Of a DNA stretch of 64,000 bases, positions 1 to 8,431 are shown in pieces (within the stretch, counting starts at the first letter, position 1; each line of letters starts with the position of its first letter). Under the pieces are notes generated by a model. It searched no databases. It was not told where the DNA came from and was given only the letters and a program-made list of their open reading frames with translations. The position numbers were made by a program, and so were the translations under genes. Origin of the DNA: Verrucomicrobiales bacterium (GTDB lineage: Bacteria > Verrucomicrobiota > Verrucomicrobiia > Verrucomicrobiales > DEV007); the NCBI GenBank assembly GCA_029233965.1, contig JARGOP010000016.1, positions 1 through 64,000 of the forward strand, in the 5' to 3' direction.

Positions 1-175
1 GGAGAGTTGCGGGTGCTGCGGGATTTGCAGAGAGGCGTAATTTCTGAGCCGCAGGGTCGACAAAACAAAACAAGCTCGAAAGCCCCGGCTCATTGAGAGA
101 GGATAATTACAACTCCTGGAACCGGGAAATTCAATCTACACTGCTTACGGATCAGTCCCCTTCTCCAAGCCACAT

Positions 176-769
176 CTAACTCAACTCCTCCAGAATCAAA
201 GACGTCCAGGCGACTAGAATCGCGACCCAGGTAACAATCCAGCCTACGGAGAGAATCATCGCGGTCCACCAACGCCAGCGCCCCCGGGGAAAGAGTGAGC
301 CCGTCTCTTTTCGATTCCTGATTAACAGAAACAGGGCGAGCGGAGCAGTAATCAGACTCAGCGGGGCGAGCAGGGTCACGAGGGCGAGGGCGCGATTGTC
401 ATTCAGCGCCGCCTTTGGTAAATAGGCGGGAGACTTTTCTTCTTCGCGAAGACGATAGAGGCAGGGCAGGCAGACCTCTTCGCCACTCCAGACGACGGTT
501 GCCTTCGACGACATGAGACATCCACATTCATCGCAGACCTTCTCTGCTTTCAGTTCCGGAAAAAAGGTGCAGTAAGACTCGGACTCATCGGCGATTTGGG
601 GATCGACCTGTCGAACCTGCTCTCGGAACAGTCTCGGGAAGACTCGGATATCGACGGCACTCCGGCAGACAGGACATTTGTCCTCGAGCGCCATCACTTC
701 ACGATTCACGCTGAGGACATTCCGGCAGGTCGGACACTGGAGGAGGGCTTCTCGCGATTCGGTTTTCAT
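176..769 (-). CDS. Hypothetical protein with CxxC zinc-ribbon motifs and C-terminal transmembrane segments
   Basis: ORF with CPTCRN...CPVCRS and CDECGC...CLPCL pairs, then two hydrophobic segments. Confidence 0.6.
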   Translation of the reverse strand: MKTESREALLQCPTCRNVLSVNREVMALEDKCPVCRSAVDIRVFPRLFREQVRQVDPQIADESESYCTFFPELKAEKVCDECGCLMSSKATVVWSGEEVCLPCLYRLREEEKSPAYLPKAALNDNRALALVTLLAPLSLITAPLALFLLIRNRKETGSLFPRGRWRWWTAMILSVGWIVTWVAILVAWTSLILEELS

Positions 770-783
770 GAGGTCTCGTCACG

Positions 784-1725
784 CTACTTTTTCACCACGC
801 GGGTGGCGGCAACCCGGTCGTGCAGGGCACGCTTTTCCGGATCGAAAGCAGCCATCCAGTAAACACCACTTCCGAGGACTGAAACGATGACGCACCCGAC
901 GAGGCCGCCGATCACCGCAGCGCCAAGGGTCGCGCCTCCCCTTGCTTCACTGGAGGCCGCAATCGTTGTCCCGACAAGAAGGCCGAATCCCAGCATCACC
1001 GGAAACCAGAAGAGAAGATAGTTCAGCGGCTTTTTGGCGAGCCAGCGATAGAATGCCTGCTTGTAAGTGAGTTTGGAACCGTCCGGCTTGATGACCTTGG
1101 CGCCGATGATCGATTTCCCGAGGGTTCCGCCATACTTCCCGACCATCCAGGTTTCATAAAAGATGCTCACCCCGAGAATACCAAGCATTCCGATACCGTT
1201 CGAAACGGCCATGGCAACAATCACGCCCGTGGACGGATCGCTCTCAAGTTCTTCAAGGCCACCGGTAAAAACGACGATATAATAGGGAATCATACAGATC
1301 CAGGTCGGCACCATCTTGATGAGGTAATCGAGAAAGGAAGCGAGAGCCCGCCACCAGAATCCAATGTATTCAAACCGCTGTGCGGTCGCGTCTTCGATCC
1401 CGGTCGTCCCTTTTTCCAGGAGATTCTGAACGAAGCTCTCTTTTTCACCGGCCCCGATGAGAGCGGCGCCGTAGGGAAGCATTTCACGGACCGGAAAAAC
1501 CCGGTCTGACTGAGCACAGACACCTAGCTTCATTTCGCCCCCCTCTTCATCGCGGGGATAAAAGGAGGGAGCCAGATCAATCCAGCGGGTCCACGCTTCC
1601 ATGCCGTCCTCCCAAACCAGTGTGCTTGCGAGGATGGTGCCCTCTCTGCTGAGATCCAAGAGGGTTGACTCGTCGATCGGACCCTGTTGGTTCGCTTCTT
1701 TGTCCGTGTAAAACCAGGTGCCCAT
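784..1725 (-). CDS. RDD family membrane protein with N-terminal GYF-like domain
   Basis: N-term WFYTDKEANQQGPIDESTLLDLSREGTI..TLVWEDGMEAWTRW (GYF_2-like); C-term RDD-like 'GFWWRALASFLDYLI...GKSIIGAKVI..DG'. Confidence 0.75.
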   Translation of the reverse strand: MGTWFYTDKEANQQGPIDESTLLDLSREGTILASTLVWEDGMEAWTRWIDLAPSFYPRDEEGGEMKLGVCAQSDRVFPVREMLPYGAALIGAGEKESFVQNLLEKGTTGIEDATAQRFEYIGFWWRALASFLDYLIKMVPTWICMIPYYIVVFTGGLEELESDPSTGVIVAMAVSNGIGMLGILGVSIFYETWMVGKYGGTLGKSIIGAKVIKPDGSKLTYKQAFYRWLAKKPLNYLLFWFPVMLGFGLLVGTTIAASSEARGGATLGAAVIGGLVGCVIVSVLGSGVYWMAAFDPEKRALHDRVAATRVVKK

Positions 1726-1789
1726 TCGATCGTCTCAGGTGGAGTCTAGCTTTCCGGGGAAAATGGAAAAGCGCAAAATCCCGCTTCCT

Positions 1790-2038
1790 TCATCCACCCT
1801 GAACCGGCGGCATCAGGGCAAGTTCATCCCCGTCCTGAAGCACGGTTGTGCCATCAGCGTATTCACAGTTCACCGCGATCAGCATCTTCGACTCCCATGA
1901 CCGCAGTTCCTCGAAAGATGCGAACAGTTCGGCGAGAGCATCCGCGACGGTCGTACTGGATCCGCCAAGCCCGAGGGTCAGTTCGTTGAACCCCGTTTTC
2001 TCGCGGAAAATAGAGAAAAAGAGAACGGTGATCTTCAT
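1790..2038 (-). CDS. MoaD/ThiS family sulfur carrier protein
   Basis: 82 aa, beta-grasp pattern, ends in PPVQGG (C-terminal GG). Confidence 0.8.
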   Translation of the reverse strand: MKITVLFFSIFREKTGFNELTLGLGGSSTTVADALAELFASFEELRSWESKMLIAVNCEYADGTTVLQDGDELALMPPVQGG

Positions 2039-2593
2039 TCAGGACTCGATGAATTCAGGTTTGAGAACTCCAATCATGGGAAGATTCCGATACTCCCCCC
2101 GATAGTCGAGACCGTATCCCACGACAAACTCGTCGCCCACCTCAAAGCCGACATAGTCCGCTTCAACTTCGACGGCGCGCTCCACTCTCTTCGAGAGAAG
2201 GACGGCGGATCGAACCGAGTTGGGTGAACATTCGCTTTCCAGCTTCCGTCGAATCGCGGCGAGGGTTCGTCCGGTGTCGAGGATGTCATCAAGAATAAGC
2301 ACGTCCCTCCCTTTCACTTCCGGCATGCGTGTCTGGTGAAAAGTGACCTCGCCGGAGCTCGTTGTCGCGCCGTGATAACTCGCCACTGAGATCGAGTCGA
2401 GCTGGAGCGGCAGGTTGATCTCCCGAATCAGGTCGGCCATGAAGAGAATCCCACCCTGCAACACGGTGATAACGGAAAGCGGACCACCCTCGTAGTCATT
2501 TGTGATCGCCTCTCCCATTTCGGCAACGCGGCGACGAATGGCACTTTGCTCAAAAAGGGTTCTTTCAAGATGAGAAGTTTGGTCTCTCGGCAT
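2039..2593 (-). CDS. hpt: Hypoxanthine phosphoribosyltransferase
   Basis: PRPP motif 'DVLILDDILDTGRTL', 'VLQGGILFMADLIR', 'DYVGFEVGDEFVVGYGLDY'. Confidence 0.92.
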   Translation of the reverse strand: MPRDQTSHLERTLFEQSAIRRRVAEMGEAITNDYEGGPLSVITVLQGGILFMADLIREINLPLQLDSISVASYHGATTSSGEVTFHQTRMPEVKGRDVLILDDILDTGRTLAAIRRKLESECSPNSVRSAVLLSKRVERAVEVEADYVGFEVGDEFVVGYGLDYRGEYRNLPMIGVLKPEFIES

Positions 2594-2707
2594 AACTCAG
2601 GGGCGGACCCGCCCCAGAAGACATCCTTACGAAAGCCGCTTCAACCAATTATTTGCCTGCCGTGTCGAATCGATCCATCGTAAATTCCTTATAAACCTCC
2701 GATACCC

Positions 2708-3373
2708 ATGAGTGACTCCATTCGACAATCCATCGCCGAAATGAGGCAAGACTATCGCGCCGGCACGCTGACTCCTGCTGACCTTGCCGATTCACCTATA
2801 GACCAATTCGCAAAATGGTTTGATGAAGCGATCAAATCTCAAATTCGCGAGCCGAACGCGATGACCCTCTGCACCCTCGGTGAGGATGGGATTCCAAATG
2901 CCCGCACCGTTCTCATGAAAGACTTCAGCGACCAGGGAGTGACGTTTTATACCAACTACGGAAGCCGCAAGGGGCGCGAGATTGCCGCTCATCCCGGTGC
3001 CTCGGTCCTCTTTTTCTGGAAAGAACTGGAGCGCCAGGTCCACGTGCGGGGACAAGTGGGAAAGACTTCAACAGCTGACTCGGAATCCTACTTTTTCTCC
3101 CGTCCCTACGATGCGAGGATCGGGGCCTGGGCCTCTCAGCAAAGCCGGAAGATTCCCGGCCGGAAATGGCTCGAAGACCGGGTCGCGGAGCTCGAAGCGA
3201 AGTATCCCGATGACGGCACGCCGAACTGTGTTCCCCTGCCCGACTTCTGGGGTGGCTACCGTTTGGAACCGGTCACGGTTGAGTTCTGGCAGGGCCAACC
3301 GGGGCGCAAGCACGACCGCTTCGTCTACTCGCTCGAGGGCGCGGACTGGAGCATCTCGCGTCTCAGCCCTTGA
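2708..3373 (+). CDS. pdxH: Pyridoxamine 5'-phosphate oxidase
   Basis: 'FTNYGSRKGREI', 'QVHVRGQVGKTSTADSESYFFSRP', 'IGAWASQQS', 'FWGGYRLEPVTVEFWQG', C-terminal 'W.ISRLSP'. Confidence 0.95.
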   Translation: MSDSIRQSIAEMRQDYRAGTLTPADLADSPIDQFAKWFDEAIKSQIREPNAMTLCTLGEDGIPNARTVLMKDFSDQGVTFYTNYGSRKGREIAAHPGASVLFFWKELERQVHVRGQVGKTSTADSESYFFSRPYDARIGAWASQQSRKIPGRKWLEDRVAELEAKYPDDGTPNCVPLPDFWGGYRLEPVTVEFWQGQPGRKHDRFVYSLEGADWSISRLSP

Positions 3374-3384
3374 GCCGGTATAAT

Positions 3385-3415
3385 AAAAACGCTCCCGGCG
3401 GTAAGACCGGGAGCG
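3385..3415 (-). terminator. Rho-independent terminator downstream of the MarR-family gene
   Basis: CGCTCCCGG (3390-3398)/CCGGGAGCG (3407-3415) perfect 9-bp stem; on the minus strand it is followed by TTTTTATTA. Confidence 0.8.
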
Positions 3416-3518
3416 CTACTAAAATCGCTTAAATATCGGAGAAGTTAGGTTTCCAGGTAAGGCTGAAAGGTGTGTTTCGTGTGTAGATCAAAGCTCAAAG
3501 AAGCTTTGAAATCAGCGC

Positions 3519-3974
3519 TTATCGGGATGCCAGGAACTCTCGCAGTTGCGAATAGATGGGCTGAATGTCTTCTTCAGACCCATTTTCTTGCGCAGCCATG
3601 ATGTCCGAGATGCTCTCTGCAATCGAATTGCGGAGGCGCGTCACCATCTCGATTCCCTTGCGGGTAATCTGGACCATGACCTTACGGCGATCATCCGCTG
3701 CGTGAAGTCGTTGAACATATCCGAGCTTCTCAAGGCGATCCACCAATCCAGTCGCCGCAGCGGTGGAATGACCCATCTTCTTGGAGATGTCCGTCATGGT
3801 GAGATAGTCCTCGTTCGCCAGATATCCCAACAGGAAAAATTGGGCGTATGATACGTTGCCTTTGTTAAGCTCCTTCGACAAGTCGAGGAGAAAGGAACGC
3901 TGAGCGAACATAATAAAGTCCGCCAAACGATCTGCGTTGGGCTCTACAGCCGCTGTTTCTTCTGATATTTGCAT
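3519..3974 (-). CDS. MarR family transcriptional regulator
   Basis: 'LTMTDISKKMGHSTAAATGLVDRLEKLGYVQRLHAADDRRKVMVQITRKG' wHTH and wing. Confidence 0.9.
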   Translation of the reverse strand: MQISEETAAVEPNADRLADFIMFAQRSFLLDLSKELNKGNVSYAQFFLLGYLANEDYLTMTDISKKMGHSTAAATGLVDRLEKLGYVQRLHAADDRRKVMVQITRKGIEMVTRLRNSIAESISDIMAAQENGSEEDIQPIYSQLREFLASR

Positions 3975-4350
3975 AATATAACCTCCGAGCGATTTTAGAT
4001 TTACTGATAGTGATTATAAATAAAACACTTCAAAACACCTCGCGCAACTAATTTATTATAGATTTCATAATAATTAGATAGAAATTCCATCTCGTCGCAC
4101 AAACTTTCAAAATAGATTCCCATTAATTTTGAATTTCGCAATCTCAAATTGTAAATCTGCGTTAATTTTCAGTTATGAGAGGATTCTCTACGAGGGGTAT
4201 TTAATGCCATTCCCGACTGTAAAGCGAGCCAATTCGACTTCCTCTTCTATGGTGATGAGTCATTTCGTGATATGATATCTCCCGGGATGAACCGAAACTC
4301 TGTCGGCGGCGTTATTGAATAAACGACCGTCTCCAAAGATATTTTTCTCC

Positions 4351-4926
4351 ATGCGATTTCAACTCACTGAAGACTACTGGGCACTGGATGCCCTCTCTCC
4401 GGCCGAATGGCACCTCGTCGCTGAACTTCCGGGAACAGCGGCGGGCGAAAATTTCAGTGAAGAGACGAGAGCCCGCCTCTACCCCTCCCCCCTTTCTCCC
4501 GACTCCCTCGCTGATGAAGAAACGCTCAGCTCGATCGATGACTGGAATGAGTTTGTGCAGCCGGAGATCGAATCCACTTTCAGAAACGCACGGGAAATCG
4601 TGGAAAAGGATCTCGAGAAAGTTGAATTCGTGTCGATGGAGGAATTCTTCAGCCCGGAGCAGTATGAGTTGATCAAGGCCGATCTCCCTGAACTCCGCAG
4701 AGTCACGATTCGGCTCGAAAACACGGAAGCCTGGTACAGCACTCTCAATCAGGCCCGCCTTCTCATGAATGAGGAATACGATCTCGCTTCCTCCGAAGAA
4801 CGCCTGATGCTGCGCCTCGAGCATCAGGAGAACATCGATCAGGAGCGCCTTCTCATTTTTGCTCAATACGAGCTCTACTCTGCAGTTCAGGGGATGCTGG
4901 TGGAAAACGTGATGGGACTTTCCTGA
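4351..4926 (+). CDS. Hypothetical protein, translationally coupled to cdd
   Basis: ORF track start 4315; better ATG at 4351 (MRFQLTEDYW); stop overlaps cdd start (TGATG). Confidence 0.6.
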   Translation: MRFQLTEDYWALDALSPAEWHLVAELPGTAAGENFSEETRARLYPSPLSPDSLADEETLSSIDDWNEFVQPEIESTFRNAREIVEKDLEKVEFVSMEEFFSPEQYELIKADLPELRRVTIRLENTEAWYSTLNQARLLMNEEYDLASSEERLMLRLEHQENIDQERLLIFAQYELYSAVQGMLVENVMGLS

Positions 4927-5411
4927 TGAATACCTCGAAGATTCGATCTGAAAGCGGCCTCTGGACACTTTTTGGCGATTTTCAGGTCGGTGATCCGACA
5001 CGGTTCGACGAACTGATGCAACGAGCCCGTGAGGTTCAGGAAAACGCCTACGCTCCCTACTCGAGATTCCGCGTCGGAGCGGCGGCGCTGGTCGACGGGC
5101 GCGTCTTCAGCGGCTGCAATGTCGAGAATGCGAGCTACGGAGGCACGATGTGTGCCGAGCGCGCCGCCCTCTTCAGTGCCGTCGCGGCAGGAGCACAGAA
5201 GCTTACAGTCATTGCCATCACCACCGATGCGAGGACAGAAGCACCGATCGAATCAAGGTCACCCTGCGGGTTGTGCCGCCAGGTCATGGCCGAGTTCGCC
5301 GGCGACGAGACTCTCGTCCTCCTTGACGGCGGCTCCGGAGACGACTCACTCTATCGTGGCGAAATCATTCGCTTCGATGATCTCCTGCCCTGGCGCTTTC
5401 GCCTGCAGTGA
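4926..5411 (+). CDS. cdd: Cytidine deaminase
   Basis: 'YAPYSRFRVGAAAL..GRVFSGCNVENASYGGTMCAERAALFSAVAAG' and 'SPCGLCRQVMAEF'. Confidence 0.94.
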   Translation: MNTSKIRSESGLWTLFGDFQVGDPTRFDELMQRAREVQENAYAPYSRFRVGAAALVDGRVFSGCNVENASYGGTMCAERAALFSAVAAGAQKLTVIAITTDARTEAPIESRSPCGLCRQVMAEFAGDETLVLLDGGSGDDSLYRGEIIRFDDLLPWRFRLQ

Positions 5412-5610
5412 TCCCGGCAAGGTAGTGGTGATCATGAATTGCCATCCCGAAAGCACCGGCCGGACTTCCGGTGGAGATTGAAAGTCACCAGCGGAACAAG
5501 CATCCCGCTACGCCCGGTTGCCCTCGAATCCACCACATCACGGCGAAATCTGCTTTTTTTGAAAAAATCGACTTTCATTCTTGAGGTTTTTATAAAAAAA
5601 GCAATTAATT

Positions 5611-7019
5611 ATGGAAATTATAAATTCCGCGCATGACTTCCCTGTTTTTTCCCTCTTTTCAAAGCTCAGTCTTTTCGTGGTTTCAGCCGGAGTGGGAATG
5701 ATTGCTTACTTCCTGTTTGCCGGAACCAACACCAAGGCAGGCTATGACGGCGGCGCCGGGGCGATCATCATCCCGGCCGTGGAAAGTCATCTCCACCTTC
5801 CGATGGAGGAGGCGCTCCTCGCGAAGACCCAGTCTCCCGTTGATGTCAGCGGAGACGCTTACGGGGTTCTCTATGTCCTCCAGCTGGACGGCAAGTTCAT
5901 CCGCATTGGAAACGGAGGGACCATGATGAAGGTCTCCACTCAGTATGCGAATCTCAGTGATGACCGGACGAAGCACGAAGTCGGATTTTCCGCGATTGCA
6001 TTTCATCCGGAATTTCTCGTCAAAGAGCGTCCCGGATTCAGCAAGTTTTACGTCGTCGTGGCCGAGAAAGCGCGTTCCGCGATGCCGGACTTCATTCCTC
6101 AGTTCGGATTTGGTCCTGAGACTCATCAGGAAGTGCTCTACGAATACCAGACCGATTTCCCTACGCTTCGAACTTCAAAGGCACCCGTCGTGAAGTGATG
6201 CGCTTCAGCCAGCCGGGGCGGGAGAACAATGTCACCAGCATCACTTTCGATCCCTACGGCCATCTCTTTCTCGCCGTTGGCGACGGAGCCCACATGGAGG
6301 TCGATCATCGCAGCCCTTCGAAAAATGCGTCTTCGCTTTCGAATGCCTATGGAAAAATCCTGCCCATCGACCCCATGGGGCGCAACTCGGTGAATGGAAA
6401 ATACGGCATTCCCAGGACGAACCCCTTCCAGCTCGTCTCCGACGCGCTCCCCGAACTCTGGACCTTCGGCCTCCGTGCTCCGCACAGCCTTTCCTTTGAT
6501 CCCTTTCTCCAGAATCTTTGCATTGGAGAATCCAGTGAGAATGGCATGGAAAAGGTCAACATCAGCGAATACGGCGGCGAGCACTTCGGGTGGGACCTCC
6601 TGCGCGACAACGGCCTTTTCAGCCTTGTTTCCAACAGCCAGCTTGCCGAAGTCGTCACTGCTCTAACCTTCTCGATTGACCGTAGATCGCAGTCCATGGG
6701 AATGAACACGGGAAACGTGATCTACCGAGGCGAGAATTTTCCCTCCCTCGCCGGAAGACTCATCGTTGCGAACGAGTCCGGTGACCTCGTTGTTTCCCAG
6801 CCCGAACTGCAGGGGCAGCTTCAGCTCCTCGATCTCGGCCCCCTTTCCGGAAGACGAATCAACGCACTTCGCACCACTCCCGCGGGAGAGCTGCTCATTC
6901 TCTGCGCGGACGGCAGTATTTTCGAACTGAAGAAAACCGAGTCCACGACGGAAGGAAGCTGGAAGCGTAAGCCCCTCTACTGCCTTCGCACGATCGAGAG
7001 CACGGCGAGCCGCAGCTAA
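5611..7019 (+). pseudogene. PQQ-dependent glucose/sorbosone dehydrogenase-like gene split by a -1 frameshift (ORFs 5611-6198 and 6195-7019)
   Basis: ORF1 runs ...EVLYEYQTDF; frame 3 from base 6162 reads YASNFKGTRREVMRFSQPGRENNVTSITFDPYGHLFLAVGDG. One missing base at CCC (about 6159-6161) would restore one protein. Confidence 0.65.
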
Positions 7020-8383
7020 AACTCAGCGGACCCCGGCGTGCGCGGGAACGGGATCACATCCCGAATGTTGGCAACCCCGGTGATAAACATCAGGAGCCGC
7101 TCAAAACCGAGGCCGAAACCGGCATGAGGCACTGAGCCGTAGCGGCGGAGATCGACATACCAGGAATAGTCCGCCTCATCGAGGTCGTGCGCTTTCATAT
7201 TGGCACGGAGAATCTCGAGGCGTTCCTCCCGCTGGCTGCCGCCAACGATCTCGCCGATCCCCGGTACAAGCAGATCCATCGCCGCGACCGTCTTTTCATC
7301 GTCATTGATGCGCATGTAGAAGGGTTTGATCTCCTTCGGGTAATTATAAACCGTCGTGGGACACTTGAAGTGCGTCTCGGTCAGGTAGCGCTCGTGCTCA
7401 GACTGAAGGTTGTGCCCATACTCAACGGGGAACTCAAACTTTGCGCCGCTCTCCTCGAGGATCCTTACCGCCTCAGTGTAGCTGACCCGCTCAAAGGCAC
7501 GATCACGGACGGACTCGAGGCGACTGATGAGCCCCTTGTCGACAAACTGATCAAAGAAGCCGAGATCTTCGCGGCAGGATTCGAGAGCATCGGTGACAAG
7601 ATGTTTGATCATCGCCTCGGCCAGATCCATGTCCGCCATCAAATCACAGAACGCGATCTCCGGCTCTATCATCCAGAACTCCGAGGCATGGCGCGAGGTA
7701 TGGGAATTCTCAGCCCGGAAGGTCGGCCCGAAGGTGTAGATGTTCGAAAGGGCACAGGCGAAGGTCTCGCCTTCAAGCTGACCACTCACGGTGAGATAGC
7801 TCGGCTTTCCAAAGAACTCCTCATCGCCAAGGCGAATCTCCTCACCATCCATCGTGACCACGCGGAACATCTCACCGGCCCCCTCGCAATCCGAGGCGGT
7901 GATGACAGGCGTGTGCACATAGACGAAACCACGATCCTGAAAAAACTGATGAATCGCATACGCCATGCGGCTGCGCACGCGGAAAACGGCCCCGAAGAGG
8001 TTGGATCGCGGCCTGAGGTGGGCAATGGATCGGAGGAACTCCATCGAGTGCCCTTTTTTCTGGAGAGGAAAATCGCCTTCTGCGGAGCCCAGCATCGTGA
8101 CCGTGATCGCCTGCATCTCCCATTTTTGTCCCTTACCCTGCGACTCGACGACCTTACCGCGAACAGAGACCGATGCCCCGGTGGTGAGAGGAATCACCGA
8201 GTCGTGATAGCCCTCCAGCGTGGCGTCTGCGACAATCTGCAGATTGGTGAGGCAGCTTCCATCGTTTACTTCGATAAAGGAAAACGCCTTTGAGTCGCGC
8301 TTCGTTCGCACCCATCCCTCGATGAGGATTTCCGGCTCGGGAGCGTCGCTTTGAAGAACTTCACGGATAGGAGTGCGCGTCAT
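7016..8383 (-). CDS. asnS: Asparaginyl-tRNA synthetase
   Basis: '[30 protein letters not shown]', '[24 protein letters not shown]', '[36 protein letters not shown]'; likely start MTRTPIREV. Confidence 0.96.
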   Translation of the reverse strand: MTRTPIREVLQSDAPEPEILIEGWVRTKRDSKAFSFIEVNDGSCLTNLQIVADATLEGYHDSVIPLTTGASVSVRGKVVESQGKGQKWEMQAITVTMLGSAEGDFPLQKKGHSMEFLRSIAHLRPRSNLFGAVFRVRSRMAYAIHQFFQDRGFVYVHTPVITASDCEGAGEMFRVVTMDGEEIRLGDEEFFGKPSYLTVSGQLEGETFACALSNIYTFGPTFRAENSHTSRHASEFWMIEPEIAFCDLMADMDLAEAMIKHLVTDALESCREDLGFFDQFVDKGLISRLESVRDRAFERVSYTEAVRILEESGAKFEFPVEYGHNLQSEHERYLTETHFKCPTTVYNYPKEIKPFYMRINDDEKTVAAMDLLVPGIGEIVGGSQREERLEILRANMKAHDLDEADYSWYVDLRRYGSVPHAGFGLGFERLLMFITGVANIRDVIPFPRTPGSAEF

Positions 8384-8431
8384 ACCGGGAAGTATCGAAA
8401 CGGCCTCACGATTTTCAACAGGATTCGGCAA

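Noticed and set aside
7187-8293. 368-aa plus-strand ORF
   Set aside because: Antisense to asnS
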